Assembly: GCF_017876295.1 (NCBI RefSeq)
Contig: NZ_JAGINT010000001.1
Span: 2,356,001-2,420,000 of the forward strand
DNA length: 64,000 nucleotides
From: Kribbella aluminosa
GTDB lineage: Bacteria; Actinomycetota; Actinomycetes; Propionibacteriales; Kribbellaceae
Reading direction: 5' to 3'
In this document: positions 45,496 through 55,159 of the stretch, piece after piece
Layout of the letters: the number at the start of each line of letters is the position of its first letter
Numbering within the stretch: the first letter of the stretch is position 1
Notes under the pieces: generated by a model
Told to the model about the DNA's origin: nothing
The model's input: only the letters and a program-made list of their open reading frames with translations
The model's database searches: none
Translations under genes and position numbers: made by a program

Positions 45496-45604
45496 ACAGC
45501 TGCGGATCCCGGGGCGCGCCGGGTGTGACGCCCGGCCGCAACGGTCCGCGGGGTACCGGACAGCCCGCCCATCCAGCCGCATCGAGAAAACGAGAGAACG
45601 AGGA

Positions 45605-46423
45605 ATGGCGAACTACACCGCCGCTGACGTGAAGAAGCTCCGCGACGCCACCGGCGCGGGCATGATGGACGCGAAGAAGGCGCTCGAGGCCACCGACGGT
45701 GACTTCGAGAAGGCGATCGAGGAGCTGCGCATCAAGGGCGCGGCCAAGGCCCAGAAGCGGGGCGCCGAGCGGTCCGCCACCAACGGCCTGGTGGCCGCGG
45801 CGGAGAACGCGCTCGTCCAGCTGAACTGTGAGACCGACTTCGTCGCCAAGAACGAGCAGTTCCAGCAGCTCGCCGCCGACATCGTCGCGCACGCCTCGGC
45901 GAGCAAGGTCGGCGATGTCGAGGGCCTGCTGAACGAGAAGCTCACCGACGGCAAGTCGGTCGCCGAGAACATCGAGGCCCTGGCCGCGGTCATCGGCGAG
46001 AAGCTGGAGCTCGGCAGGGTGGCCGTGTTCGACGGCCAGGTGACGGCGTACATGCACAAGCGCGCCGCGGACCTGCCGGCCCAGGTCGGCGTGCTGGTCG
46101 AGTTCGAGGGCGACAACGTCGAGGCTGCCCGCGGCGCCGCCATGCAGGCCGCCGCGATGCGCCCGCTCTACACCACCCGCGACGAGGTTCCGGCCGAGAC
46201 GGTCGAGAACGAGAAGCGGATCGCCGAGGCGACCGCTCGCGAGGAGGGCAAGCCGGAGGGCGCCCTGCCGAAGATCGTCGAGGGCCGGGTGAACGGCTTC
46301 TTCAAGGACGTCGTACTGCTCGAGCAGCCGTCGGTCACGGAGAACAAGAAGACCGTGAAGGCAGTGCTCGACGAGGCCGGTGTGACCGTGAAGCGGTTCG
46401 CCCGCTTCGAGGTCGGCGCCTGA
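45605..46423 (+). CDS. tsf: translation elongation factor Ts
   Basis: The 272-residue protein recharges EF-Tu with GTP. It has the UBA-like N-terminal domain ([21 protein letters not shown]), the signature [13 protein letters not shown], and a full C-terminal dimerisation domain. The ATG is preceded by GAACGAGGA. The short coiled-coil insertion seen in E. coli is reduced, as usual in actinobacteria. pyrH follows after 59 bases. Confidence 0.96.
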   Translation: MANYTAADVKKLRDATGAGMMDAKKALEATDGDFEKAIEELRIKGAAKAQKRGAERSATNGLVAAAENALVQLNCETDFVAKNEQFQQLAADIVAHASASKVGDVEGLLNEKLTDGKSVAENIEALAAVIGEKLELGRVAVFDGQVTAYMHKRAADLPAQVGVLVEFEGDNVEAARGAAMQAAAMRPLYTTRDEVPAETVENEKRIAEATAREEGKPEGALPKIVEGRVNGFFKDVVLLEQPSVTENKKTVKAVLDEAGVTVKRFARFEVGA

Positions 46424-46482
46424 TCCCGCGAAGGATCTGAGCGCACAGACAACGAAGCACAGGCAACGAGGAGGCCGGAATC

Positions 46483-47244
46483 GTGACGGAAACCCTGGGT
46501 ACCGAGACGAGTCCGGCCTCTTCGCCGTTCTCGCCCGCCTATCACCGGGTGCTGCTGAAGCTCTCGGGTGAGGTGTTCGGCGGCGGCAAGCTCGGCGTCG
46601 ACCCCGACGTCGTGAACTCGATCGCCAAGCAGATCGCCGACGTGGCGCGGGCCGGCGTGCAGGTCGCCGTGGTGGTTGGCGGCGGCAACTTCTTCCGCGG
46701 CGCCGAGCTCCAGCAGCGCGGCATGGAGCGGAACCGGGCCGACTACATGGGGATGCTCGGCACCGTGATGAACTGCCTGGCCCTGCAGGACTTCCTGGAG
46801 AAGCTCGGCATCGAGACGCGGGTGCAGACCGCGATCACGATGGGCCAGGTCGCCGAGCCGTACATCCCGCGCAAGGCCGAGCGGCACCTGGAGAAGGGCC
46901 GCGTGGTGATCTTCGGCGCCGGTTCCGGTATGCCGTACTTCTCCACCGACACGGTGGCCGCGCAGCGTGCGCTCGAGGTCGGCGCCGAGGCGCTGCTGAT
47001 GGGCAAGCAGGGCGTGGACGGCGTGTACGACTCGGACCCGAAGAAGAACCCCGACGCGGTCAAGTTCGACCAGCTGTCGTACGACGACTTCCTGGCTCGC
47101 GGCCTCCGGGTCGCCGACGCCACCGCGATCAGCCTGGCCCGCGACAACGCGCTGCCGATCGTGATCTTCGGTCTCGAAGAGGGCAACATCGCCCGGGTGA
47201 TCCACGGTGAGAAGATCGGCACGGTCGTCTCCCGGGGGCAATAG
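46483..47244 (+). CDS. pyrH: UMP kinase
   Basis: The 253-residue enzyme phosphorylates UMP to UDP. It shows [14 protein letters not shown] (phosphate binding), [11 protein letters not shown], and [16 protein letters not shown] of the bacterial UMP kinase group of the amino acid kinase family. GTG 46483 has GAGGAGG upstream. An N-terminal extension of about 20 residues ([17 protein letters not shown]) is disordered. frr follows. Confidence 0.96.
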   Translation: MTETLGTETSPASSPFSPAYHRVLLKLSGEVFGGGKLGVDPDVVNSIAKQIADVARAGVQVAVVVGGGNFFRGAELQQRGMERNRADYMGMLGTVMNCLALQDFLEKLGIETRVQTAITMGQVAEPYIPRKAERHLEKGRVVIFGAGSGMPYFSTDTVAAQRALEVGAEALLMGKQGVDGVYDSDPKKNPDAVKFDQLSYDDFLARGLRVADATAISLARDNALPIVIFGLEEGNIARVIHGEKIGTVVSRGQ

Positions 47245-47337
47245 CCCGGCGTACGGCGGCATACCACTAGGATCGGTTGTCACAAGGCGCAGTAGGAGTG
47301 GCCGCACCGACGCGGCCCAGAGGAAGCGAGGAATGTC

Positions 47338-47895
47338 GTGATCGACGAAGCTCTCCGCGATGCCGACCAGAAGATGGCGAAGGCCGTGGAGGTAGCGAAG
47401 GACGACTTCGCCGCGATCCGCACCGGCCGCGCGCACCCGCAGATGTTCGCGGGCATCCTGGCCGACTACTACGGCAGCCCGACGCCGCTGCAGCAGCTGG
47501 CCGGCTTCCAGGTCCCGGAGCCCCGGACCGTGCTCATCTCGCCGTACGACAAGGGCGCGATGGCCGCGATCGAGAAGGCGATCCGGGACTCGGACCTCGG
47601 GGTGAACCCGGGCAACGACGGCGCGGTGATCCGGGTCGTGATGCCGCAGCTGACCGAGGAGCGGCGCAAGGAGTACATCAAGGTCGCCAAGACCAAGGCC
47701 GAGGACGCCAAGGTCTCGGTCCGCAACATCCGCCGGCACGCCATGGACCAGGTGCACAAGACGGTCAAGGACGGCGACGCGGGCGAGGACGAGGGCAAGA
47801 GTGCTGAGAAGCGGCTCGACGGGTTGACGAAGAAGTACGTCGACTCCATCGACGACCTGCTCAAGCACAAGGAAGCCGAACTGCTCGAGGTGTGA
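47338..47895 (+). CDS. frr: ribosome recycling factor
   Basis: The 185-residue protein contains the RRF core: [22 protein letters not shown], then [24 protein letters not shown]. It splits post-termination ribosomes with EF-G. The start is GTG 47338. The stop overlaps cdsA by four bases. TAGGAT at 47268 could be part of a separate promoter. Confidence 0.96.
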   Translation: MIDEALRDADQKMAKAVEVAKDDFAAIRTGRAHPQMFAGILADYYGSPTPLQQLAGFQVPEPRTVLISPYDKGAMAAIEKAIRDSDLGVNPGNDGAVIRVVMPQLTEERRKEYIKVAKTKAEDAKVSVRNIRRHAMDQVHKTVKDGDAGEDEGKSAEKRLDGLTKKYVDSIDDLLKHKEAELLEV

Positions 47896-48743
47896 TGGGC
47901 GTCGAGAGCACGCCCGCGCCGAGTCCCAGCCCGAGCCGCGCCGGGCGCAACCTGCCCGCCGCGATCGCGGTGGGTGTCGGGCTCGGCGCACTGATCCTCG
48001 GATCGCTGTACTGGCAGAAGGTCTTGTTCGTCGTCCTGGTGCTGGCCGTCGTGCTGATCGCTGTCGACGAGATGATCAAGGCGCTGCGCACGGGTGCCGC
48101 GGTCATCCCGCGGGTCCCGCTGTTCGTCGGTACGACGGCGATGCTGGTGGCGGCGTACTTCGGCGGTCCGATGGCGTTGCTGGTCGCGCTGGGGCTCACG
48201 GTGCTGGGGACGATCTTCTGGCGGATGCCGGGCGGCTCGGTCGGGTTCGTGCGCGATGTGAGTGCCGGGGTGTTCCTGATCGGCTACGTCCCGTTGCTGG
48301 CCGGGTTCGCGATTCTGCTGGTCCAGCCCGACGCCGACGGTCCGGCGCGGGTGGTCACGTTCTTCGTGGTCGTGGTCGCCAGTGACGTCGGCGGGTACGT
48401 CGCGGGTGTCCTGTTCGGCAAGCATCCGATGGCGCCGACGATCAGCCCGAAGAAGTCCTGGGAGGGCTTCACCGGTTCGGCCCTCGCCTGCATCGGTGCG
48501 GGGATCGCCGCGGTGGTCTTCCTGCTGCACGGCGACTGGTGGGTCGGAGCGATCATCGGCGCGGTCGCGGTCCTCACCGCGACGGTCGGCGACCTGGGCG
48601 AGTCGATGATCAAGCGCGACCTCGGCATCAAGGACATGTCGAACCTGCTGCCCGGCCACGGCGGCGTGATGGACCGCCTGGACTCGCTGCTCGCCACCGC
48701 CCCGATCGTCTGGCTCCTCCTCCATCTCCTGGTGAAGGCATGA
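47892..48743 (+). CDS. cdsA: phosphatidate cytidylyltransferase (CDP-diglyceride synthase)
   Basis: The 283-residue membrane enzyme makes CDP-diacylglycerol from CTP and phosphatidate. It has seven or eight membrane segments and the signature [18 protein letters not shown], later [16 protein letters not shown] and [15 protein letters not shown] with the catalytic acidic residues. It overlaps frr upstream and a GNAT gene downstream by four bases each, so all three are translationally linked. Confidence 0.95.
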   Translation: MMGVESTPAPSPSPSRAGRNLPAAIAVGVGLGALILGSLYWQKVLFVVLVLAVVLIAVDEMIKALRTGAAVIPRVPLFVGTTAMLVAAYFGGPMALLVALGLTVLGTIFWRMPGGSVGFVRDVSAGVFLIGYVPLLAGFAILLVQPDADGPARVVTFFVVVVASDVGGYVAGVLFGKHPMAPTISPKKSWEGFTGSALACIGAGIAAVVFLLHGDWWVGAIIGAVAVLTATVGDLGESMIKRDLGIKDMSNLLPGHGGVMDRLDSLLATAPIVWLLLHLLVKA

Positions 48744-49330
48744 CGATCCAACCTGACGGACGTCCGCTGGTCGGCGACGTCGTACGGCTGGACCGGATGC
48801 AGGCGTCCGATATCGACGAGTTGTACGCCGCGATCGGCAACGAGCAGGTGTACGCCAGCGGTTTCGGCGGCGGCCCCGCCGCGTTGCCGGCGAGCGCGGA
48901 GGACATGCGCGCGAAGTGGATCCCGGCTGCCGCGAAGCGGTTCGCGTATGTCGTGCGGCTGGTCGCCGACGGCACGGTTGTCGGTACGTCGAGCCTCGCC
49001 GACGTCGACGTGGTGAACGAGCGGATCCACATCGGCTTCACCGGCTACACGTCGGCAGTGTGGGGGACCGCGGTCAACCCGGCGACGAAGCTCCTGCTGC
49101 TGGAGCACGCGTTCGAGACGTGCGGATTCGGCCGCGTGAAGATCCAGACCGGTACGAAGAACACCCGTTCGCAGGCGGCGATCGCGAAGCTCGGGGCGAC
49201 CCGGGAAGGCGTGCTGCGGCGGCATATGGTGCAGGCGGACGGGTCGTTCCGCGACACGGTGGTGTTCTCGATCCTGGCCGACGAGTGGCCGGACGTTCGG
49301 AAGCGGCTTGAGGACCGGATCAGCCGGTGA
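48740..49330 (+). CDS. GNAT family N-acetyltransferase, RimJ-like
   Basis: The 196-residue protein is a RimJ/RimL-type acetyltransferase: VRLDRMQASDIDELYAAIG at the start, HIGFTGYTSAVWGTAVNP in the middle, and TGTKNTRSQAAIAKLGATRE with the acetyl-CoA loop. The start ATG 48740 overlaps the cdsA stop (ATGA). Substrate unknown. Its 3' end overlaps the convergent LLM gene by 11 bases. Confidence 0.87.
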   Translation: MTIQPDGRPLVGDVVRLDRMQASDIDELYAAIGNEQVYASGFGGGPAALPASAEDMRAKWIPAAAKRFAYVVRLVADGTVVGTSSLADVDVVNERIHIGFTGYTSAVWGTAVNPATKLLLLEHAFETCGFGRVKIQTGTKNTRSQAAIAKLGATREGVLRRHMVQADGSFRDTVVFSILADEWPDVRKRLEDRISR

Positions 49331-50285
49331 GCTTCGCCAGTGCCGCGTAGTTCGCGAGCAGCGCGGCCCGGTCGAAGGCGTTGGTCGTGATCAGCAGCTC
49401 GTCGGCAGCGGTACGGCGTACCAGGTCGGTGAGCGTCTCGTCGACGTCGGCGGGGGTGCCGTAGATCTGGCCGCGGAGCGCGTTGTCGAAGTACTCCTGC
49501 TCGCGCGCCGTCAGCTCGGCCGGTACGTCGGCCTGCAGCGGCGGGAACACGCCGCGGGTCCGCGAGTACGCACTGGCCCAGGCCTCAGGCAACAGCAACT
49601 GCCGGGCGGCCTCGGTGGAGTCCGCGACCGCGGCGGTGACCGCGAGGATCACGTAAGGCTCCGGAGCCCACGCGGACGGCCGGAACGTGCTCCGGTAGTC
49701 CTCCAGTATCGAAGCCGAGTCGGGGCGCGCAGCCAGCACCACAGGCAGCCCCAGTGCGGCAGCGATCGCAGCCCCTTCACCGACGGCGAGGATGTACGGC
49801 GGGATGCGCAGCCCCTCGCCCGGTCGCGCGTGCACCCGGTCAGGCGACGTACCGCGGAGGTAGCCGAGCAGCTCCTGCACCTGGGTCGTAAAGTCCTCTG
49901 CTGCGTCCTTCTCGACACCCAACGCCCGACGGACGCCGTTGGTGAAGCCGACGGAGCGGCCGAGGCCCATGTCGATACGGCCCGGATACAGCGATTCCAG
50001 TACGCCGAACTGCTCCGCCACGACGAGCGGCCTGTGGTTCGGCAGCATGACGCCGCCGGTGCCGACCCGGATCCGATCGGTGCGAGCGGCAACGGCCGCG
50101 GCCAGCACCGTAGGCGCCGAACCGACCACCCCTGGCACGCTGTGGTGCTCCGAGACCCAGAAACGCCGGTAGCCAAGCTCTTCCACCTGCTGCGCGAGCT
50201 CTACCGTCGCGCGCAGTGTCTCCGCCTCCGACTCGCCTACGCGCGTCCGAGAGCGGTCCAGGACTGACAGCGGGACGGAGAGCAT
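49320..50285 (-). CDS. LLM class flavin-dependent oxidoreductase (MsnO8-like)
   Basis: The 321-residue protein is a luciferase-like monooxygenase (SVPLSVLDRSRTRVGESEAE, RFWVSEHHSVPGVVGSAP, RIRVGTGGVMLPNHRPLVVAEQFG). It is of the group I type that uses FMNH2 or F420. ATG 50285 is preferred; upstream open frame overlaps marR. It starts 28 bases after the marR stop, on the same strand, and is likely in its operon. Confidence 0.9.
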   Translation of the reverse strand: MLSVPLSVLDRSRTRVGESEAETLRATVELAQQVEELGYRRFWVSEHHSVPGVVGSAPTVLAAAVAARTDRIRVGTGGVMLPNHRPLVVAEQFGVLESLYPGRIDMGLGRSVGFTNGVRRALGVEKDAAEDFTTQVQELLGYLRGTSPDRVHARPGEGLRIPPYILAVGEGAAIAAALGLPVVLAARPDSASILEDYRSTFRPSAWAPEPYVILAVTAAVADSTEAARQLLLPEAWASAYSRTRGVFPPLQADVPAELTAREQEYFDNALRGQIYGTPADVDETLTDLVRRTAADELLITTNAFDRAALLANYAALAKLTG

Positions 50286-50313
50286 GCAGAGTCCAACGGG
50301 CCTGCCGCAGACC

Positions 50314-50715
50314 TCATTCCCCGAGCAGCAGCCGCAGGTCGTCCCGGAAACGCTCGCTGTCACCCAGCGGAGCAAGGAACGATCGCTCGACCTCCAACCG
50401 GGTCCGCTCGGCGGCGGCGAACGTGGACTCACCCAGAGAAGTCAGTACGACGACGTTCCGCCGCCGGTCCTCCGGGCTGCGCCGGCGTTCGACGAAGCCG
50501 CGCTCCTCGAGCCCGTCCAACAGGTCGCCGATCGACGTCCGGTCGACCCGCAGCCGCGCCGCGACCTCGAGCTGAGAGAGCGGCTCACCGGACGCGACCG
50601 CGGACAGCACCGCCAGGTCGCGGCCGTTCAGCCCGTGCGGCGCGAGCGCCTTGGTCTGCGCCTCGGTGAGTTGCGCGAGGACGTGCTTGAGCAGATACCC
50701 GAGCCGTTCAGACAT
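50314..50715 (-). CDS. MarR family transcriptional regulator
   Basis: The 133-residue protein has the MarR winged helix: LSQLEVAARLRVDRTSIGDLLDGLEERGFVER with the wing SPEDRRRNVVVLT. It diverges from the LLM gene at 50771 and precedes another at 49320. The palindrome at 50730-50768 lies between the divergent starts, so it probably represses itself and both monooxygenases until a small ligand binds. Confidence 0.93.
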   Translation of the reverse strand: MSERLGYLLKHVLAQLTEAQTKALAPHGLNGRDLAVLSAVASGEPLSQLEVAARLRVDRTSIGDLLDGLEERGFVERRRSPEDRRRNVVVLTSLGESTFAAAERTRLEVERSFLAPLGDSERFRDDLRLLLGE

Positions 50716-50729
50716 ACCTCAAATCTACC

Positions 50730-50768
50730 GGGTAACTGATCGTCAGGAACCCTGATCATCAGTTACCC
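50730..50768. promoter_or_regulatory. MarR operator in the divergent promoter
   Basis: GGTAACTGATCGTCAGG and CCTGATCATCAGTTACC form a dyad with 17-base arms, two mismatches and a three-base centre. The outer 11 bases (GGGTAACTGAT/ATCAGTTACCC) match perfectly. It ends two bases before the rightward ATG and 15 bases after the marR start, so it overlaps both promoters. Confidence 0.82.
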
Positions 50769-50770
50769 TG

Positions 50771-51673
50771 ATGATTATGTCACCCACCTTCGGTCTGAAG
50801 ACCACCCCGATGCACGTCCCGTACGCCGACATCCGGCGCGTCTGGCTCGAGGCCGACGAGGAGCCGCTGATCCGCGACGCCTGGCTGTGGGACCACTTCC
50901 TCCCGCTCGCCGGCCCGAAGAGCGGCGACGTACTCGAAGGCTGGACACTCCTGACCGCCCTGGCCGCGCAGACCACCCGGCTCCGCCTCGGCCTGCTCGT
51001 GACGAGCAACCGGATCCGCCCGCCGGCCGTCCTCGGGAAGATCGCCAGCACGCTCGACGTGATCTCCGGCGGCCGCCTGATCATGGGCCTGGGTGCCGGC
51101 GGTACCCATCAGCCCGCCGGTCTGAGCGGTATCCCGGGACCGAACCCGGCGATCGAGGAGTACGCCGCGTACGGGCTGACGCTCGTGCCGCCGGGGGAGG
51201 GGGTCGACCGGCTCCGCGAGACGATCGAGATCCTGCGCCGGATGTGGACCGAGGAGGAGTTCGACTTCCACGGCCGCTACTACTCCCTCGAACGCAACCG
51301 GAACTCGCCGAAACCGATCCAGCCGGACGGCCCGCCGCTCCTGATCGGTGGCTGGGGCAACCGGATGCTCGGGCTCGTCGCGCAGTACGCCGATCAGTGG
51401 AACATCGGCGGCCCGCCGCACACCGACTTCGAGACCCTCGCCGACCGGATCCGCCGGCTCGACGCGGAGTGCGAGCGGATCGGGCGCGACCCGGCGACGA
51501 TCAGCCGCTCACTGCAGCAGATCGTGTCGTACGACGATCCGGCCGCGACGCGGGCGATCGTGGAGAAGGCGGCCGGGCTCGGGTTCGACCACCTCGTGCT
51601 CTCGCTGCCGAGGCCGTACCCGGAGCACGCCGTGCGCTGGCTGGTCCGGGAAATCATCGACCCTTTCCACTGA
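50771..51673 (+). CDS. LLM class F420-dependent oxidoreductase
   Basis: The 300-residue protein is a second luciferase-like oxidoreductase (LWDHFLPLAGPKSGDVLEGW, RLGLLVTSNRIRPPAVLGKI, SGGRLIMGLGAGGTH), more like the F420-dependent group with the GLGAGG motif. ATG 50771 or 50777 may start it. No ribosome site fits because the operator ends at 50768, so the transcript may be leaderless. A hairpin follows the stop. Confidence 0.9.
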   Translation: MIMSPTFGLKTTPMHVPYADIRRVWLEADEEPLIRDAWLWDHFLPLAGPKSGDVLEGWTLLTALAAQTTRLRLGLLVTSNRIRPPAVLGKIASTLDVISGGRLIMGLGAGGTHQPAGLSGIPGPNPAIEEYAAYGLTLVPPGEGVDRLRETIEILRRMWTEEEFDFHGRYYSLERNRNSPKPIQPDGPPLLIGGWGNRMLGLVAQYADQWNIGGPPHTDFETLADRIRRLDAECERIGRDPATISRSLQQIVSYDDPAATRAIVEKAAGLGFDHLVLSLPRPYPEHAVRWLVREIIDPFH

Positions 51674-51683
51674 GATCGAAACG

Positions 51684-51704
51684 AGTGGTGATTTTTTCAC
51701 CACT
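51684..51704. terminator. hairpin after the F420 oxidoreductase gene
   Basis: AGTGGTGA pairs with TCACCACT around five Ts, 11 bases after the stop. It may be a terminator or an operator for the following secreted-protein gene; the T-run is in the loop rather than after the stem. Confidence 0.5.
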
Positions 51705-51771
51705 ACATCGCTGAATGTGTCAGCATCAAACACAGGACGATCCGCCCCGGTCGTCCCAGTGAGGAGCTGAC

Positions 51772-52452
51772 ATGATTCCCACGACGAAGTTCAAGGCCGC
51801 CCTCGGTGGTCTCGCCCTGGTCGCCGCCGCGGTTCTCCCGGTGAATGTGGCCACCGCCGGGCAGCCTCCACCGCACAGCGCCGTGTCGGCCGAGCAGGTC
51901 GCCGCGACCAAGCCGGTGCCGAGGCTCGGCTACTCGACGCAGACCGTCAAGACACTCACCATCGACTTCCAGTACCAGCAGACCGGCTACTGGTGCGCAC
52001 CGGCCGCCACCCGGATCGCACTCTCCGCCCGCATCTCACCGCCCAGCCAGCAGCAGCTAGCCAACGAGCTGCCGACCACGACCAACGGCACGGACTGGAT
52101 CGGTCAGGTCACGCGGGTGCTCAACAACCACCTCGGCACCGGCTGGTACGAGACCAAGGAGATGCCGAACGATCCGCCCACCCAGGCGCAGCGCGACCTG
52201 CTCTGGCGGGACGTCGTACTCGACATCAACAACAACTATCCGATCGTCGCCAACATCGTTGCCCCGGCCAACAACCACCCGCCGGGCTACCCGAACTACA
52301 CGATCTACCACTACTTCACTGTGATCGGGTACGACGACAGCGACCAGACCGTCCTGATCGCCGACCCAGCCGGCTTCGCGCCGACCGCGACGTACTGGCT
52401 GACCTTCAACCAGCTCGCCACCCTCATCCCGCCCAAGGGCTACTCCGCCTGA
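51772..52452 (+). CDS. secreted C39-like cysteine peptidase family protein
   Basis: The 226-residue protein has a signal peptide (1-29, LGGLALVAAAVLPVNVATAG) and a C39-like papain-fold domain. The candidate nucleophile is C75 in TGYWCAPAATR and the His is about 181 in YHYFTVIGYDD. Actinobacterial C39_2 proteins of this size are secreted and may cleave peptides in the wall or medium. Its target is unknown. It stands alone, flanked by hairpins. Confidence 0.82.
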   Translation: MIPTTKFKAALGGLALVAAAVLPVNVATAGQPPPHSAVSAEQVAATKPVPRLGYSTQTVKTLTIDFQYQQTGYWCAPAATRIALSARISPPSQQQLANELPTTTNGTDWIGQVTRVLNNHLGTGWYETKEMPNDPPTQAQRDLLWRDVVLDINNNYPIVANIVAPANNHPPGYPNYTIYHYFTVIGYDDSDQTVLIADPAGFAPTATYWLTFNQLATLIPPKGYSA

Positions 52453-52468
52453 CCAGACCCGAAGCACT

Positions 52469-52521
52469 TTGAGAACCCACCGACCACTTTTCTTCCGCCC
52501 CGGTGGTTGGTGGGTTCTCAA
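52469..52521. terminator. terminator hairpin after the C39-like gene
   Basis: Nineteen-base arms beginning TTGAGAACCCACC and ending GGTGGGTTCTCAA pair with one mismatch around a 15-base loop rich in T and C. It lies 16 bases after the stop and insulates the gene from rlmN. Confidence 0.75.
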
Positions 52522-52627
52522 GGTTGGTGTCGCGCTCGGGGACTCGGACCGTAGACAGAGTGATCCTCAGCACGAAGTGGATGTGAATTTGTGAAGCGTC
52601 GTGCCGGCGGGCGACAATAGGGCGGTT

Positions 52628-53749
52628 ATGTCTACCTCCCTGCCGCTAGTGTTCGATGAGCCGCGCCGTGCCAAGAAGCCGCCGCGGCACCTTGCCGATC
52701 TGTCCGGGGAGGAACGGCGTACGGCGGTCGAGGCGCTGGGCGAGCCTGCGTTCCGCGCCAAGCAGCTGTCGAACCACTACTTCTCCCGGCTGGTGTCCGA
52801 CCCGGCCGAGATGACCGACCTGCCGGCCGCGACCCGCGACAAGCTGGTCGCCGAGCTGATGCCGCCGCTGCTGACGAAGGTCCGCGACCTGGAGTGCGAC
52901 AACGGCGAGACCCGGAAGTCGCTGTGGAAGCTGCTCGACGGCTCGCTGGTCGAGTCGGTCCTGATGCGGTATCCGGGGCGGGTGACGATGTGCGTGTCGT
53001 CGCAGGCGGGCTGCGGGATGGCGTGCCCGTTCTGTGCGACTGGTCAGGGCGGCCTGACGCGGAACATGACGACCGCGGAGATCGTCGAGCAGGTCGTCGA
53101 CGGTGCGCGGGCGCTGGCCCGCGGTGAGATCGCCGGCGGTCCGGGGCGGGTCTCGAACATCGTGTTCATGGGCATGGGCGAGCCGATGGCCAACTACAAG
53201 GCCGTGATCGGCGCGGTCCGGCGGTTCACGGACCCGTCGCCGGAGGGGCTCGGGATCTCGGCGCGGGGCGTGACCGTGTCGACGGTCGGCCTGGTGCCGC
53301 GGATCAACCAGCTCGCCACCGAGGGGATCCCGGTGACGCTGGCGCTGTCGCTGCACGCGCCGGACAACGAGCTGCGCGACGAGCTGGTGCCGATCAACAA
53401 CCGCTGGAAGGTCGACGAGGTCCTCGACGCGGCCTGGGCGTACGCCGAGCAGACCAAGCGCCGGGTCTCGATCGAGTACGCGATGATCCGCGACATCAAC
53501 GACCACGCCTGGCGCGCCGACCTGCTGGCCGAGAAGCTCCGCGCCCGTGGCGACTGGGGCTGGGTGCACGTCAACCTGATCCCGCTGAACCCGACGCCCG
53601 GTTCGAAGTGGACCGCGTCCGACCCGGCGGACGAGCGCGAGTTCGTCCGGCGGCTGGAGGCCGGCGGCATTCCGGTGACGGTCCGGGACACTCGGGGGCA
53701 GGAGATCGACGGCGCCTGCGGGCAGCTCGCCGCAGCGAGCAAGTCCTGA
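52628..53749 (+). CDS. rlmN: dual-specificity rRNA/tRNA methyltransferase RlmN
   Basis: The 373-residue radical-SAM enzyme methylates C2 of A2503 in 23S rRNA and A37 of tRNAs. The Fe-S cluster is held by CGMACPFC (C129, C133, C136). The methyl-carrying cysteine lies in IDGACGQL near the C-terminus. ATG 52628 gives the usual start after GGGCGG. Family length is typical. Confidence 0.95.
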   Translation: MSTSLPLVFDEPRRAKKPPRHLADLSGEERRTAVEALGEPAFRAKQLSNHYFSRLVSDPAEMTDLPAATRDKLVAELMPPLLTKVRDLECDNGETRKSLWKLLDGSLVESVLMRYPGRVTMCVSSQAGCGMACPFCATGQGGLTRNMTTAEIVEQVVDGARALARGEIAGGPGRVSNIVFMGMGEPMANYKAVIGAVRRFTDPSPEGLGISARGVTVSTVGLVPRINQLATEGIPVTLALSLHAPDNELRDELVPINNRWKVDEVLDAAWAYAEQTKRRVSIEYAMIRDINDHAWRADLLAEKLRARGDWGWVHVNLIPLNPTPGSKWTASDPADEREFVRRLEAGGIPVTVRDTRGQEIDGACGQLAAASKS

Positions 53750-53828
53750 TGCTCCGCCCACAGTTCCGGGTCCGCCGGATGGGGCAGCGGTACGGCTGCG
53801 AACGCTGGCTGGATGGGATGATCGGGCG

Positions 53829-54680
53829 GTGAAGATCCTCTCGATTCAGTCAGCGGTTGCCTTCGGGCATGTGGGGAACTCGGCAGCGGTGTTTCCGCTT
53901 CAGCGCATCGGTGTCGAGGTGCTGCCGGTGTACACGGTGAACTTCTCGAACCACACCGGCTACGGAGCATGGCGCGGGCCGATGATCAGCCCGGACGACG
54001 TGCGCGAGGTGCTGCGCGGGATCGAGGACCGGGGTGTGCTTCCGCAGATCGACGTGGTGCTCTCGGGGTACCAGGGCGGTGAGGGGATCGCGGAGGTGAT
54101 TCTCGAGGCGGTCCAGCGTGTGAAGGCGGCCAACCCCGCGGCGGTGTACTCGTGCGACCCGGTGATGGGGAACGCGAAGTCCGGCTGCTTCGTCGCGCCT
54201 GCGATCCCGGTGCTGCTGCGCGATCGGGTGGTGCCGGCGGCCGACATCATCACGCCGAACCAGTTCGAGCTGGGTTTCCTGACCGGCACCGAGCCGGACA
54301 CGCTCGAGTCGACGCTGGCCTCGGTGGAGCTGGCGCGCGCGACCGGGCCGCGCACGGTGCTCGTCACCAGCGTCGAGCGCCCCGACCGCGAGGACGGCAC
54401 GATCGAGATGCTGGCCGTCGACGACAGTGGTGCGTGGCTGGTCGAGACGCCGTACATCCCGATGAAGGCCAACGGGTCTGGCGACGTGACGGCCGCACTG
54501 TTCACGGCGCACTACCGCCGTACGGGCGATCTCGCGGACGCGCTGGCGCGGACCACGTCGAGCGTCTTCGAGCTGCTCACGCGCACCCACGAGTCGGGGG
54601 AGCGCGAGCTGCAGCTGGTCGAGTCGCAGGACGCATACGCAAACCCGCAGCTGCAGTTCAAGCCACGCCAGGTCGCCTGA
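53829..54680 (+). CDS. pdxY: pyridoxal kinase PdxY
   Basis: The 283-residue ribokinase-fold enzyme phosphorylates pyridoxal for PLP salvage. It begins KILSIQSAVAFGHVGNSAAV, then SCDPVMGN and ITPNQFELGFLTG, and ends with the catalytic KANGSGDVTAALF. The GTG start at 53829 lies 79 bases after rlmN. A GNAT gene follows closely. Confidence 0.92.
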   Translation: MKILSIQSAVAFGHVGNSAAVFPLQRIGVEVLPVYTVNFSNHTGYGAWRGPMISPDDVREVLRGIEDRGVLPQIDVVLSGYQGGEGIAEVILEAVQRVKAANPAAVYSCDPVMGNAKSGCFVAPAIPVLLRDRVVPAADIITPNQFELGFLTGTEPDTLESTLASVELARATGPRTVLVTSVERPDREDGTIEMLAVDDSGAWLVETPYIPMKANGSGDVTAALFTAHYRRTGDLADALARTTSSVFELLTRTHESGERELQLVESQDAYANPQLQFKPRQVA

Positions 54681-54706
54681 CCGCACGGACACGACAGACT
54701 GGGCAC

Positions 54707-55159
54707 ATGAAGGTACGTCGGTACGAAGATGCAGACCACGCAGCGGTTCTGGCGCTGGCGCCGCGGCTCGCGGAAGGGGTCGCCCCCTGGCGGTCACCTG
54801 ACGGAGTCCTCGCAGCCGCCACCGGCTGGGTTGTCGAGGCGCTGGCGCGGTCGAGCGAGCGGGGCCGGGTCGTGCTCGTGGCCGAGGAGGACGGTGTCGT
54901 CGGGTTCGTTTCCGGCGAGGAGCGCACGCACTGGGCCGGAGAGCCGGAGCTGTACGTCGGTGAGCTCGTGGTCGCGCCGCAACACGAAGGACGGGGCGTG
55001 GGACGGGCCCTGATGGACGCGGTTGTTGACCACGCCAGGCAGCAGGGCCTCACAGCCATCACTCTCGACACAGGGGCCGCGAACACGAACGCCCGTGCCT
55101 TCTACAGCCGCCTGGGCTTCGCCGAGGAGGACGTGAAGCTGACGAGGACGCTCAGCTGA
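54707..55159 (+). CDS. GNAT family N-acetyltransferase
   Basis: The 150-residue protein has the GNAT core: YVGELVVAPQHEGRGVGRAL with the acetyl-CoA loop and ITLDTGAANTNARAFYSRLG. Start ATG 54707 is 26 bases after pdxY. Its 3' end overlaps the convergent LOG gene by eight bases. Substrate unknown. Confidence 0.87.
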   Translation: MKVRRYEDADHAAVLALAPRLAEGVAPWRSPDGVLAAATGWVVEALARSSERGRVVLVAEEDGVVGFVSGEERTHWAGEPELYVGELVVAPQHEGRGVGRALMDAVVDHARQQGLTAITLDTGAANTNARAFYSRLGFAEEDVKLTRTLS

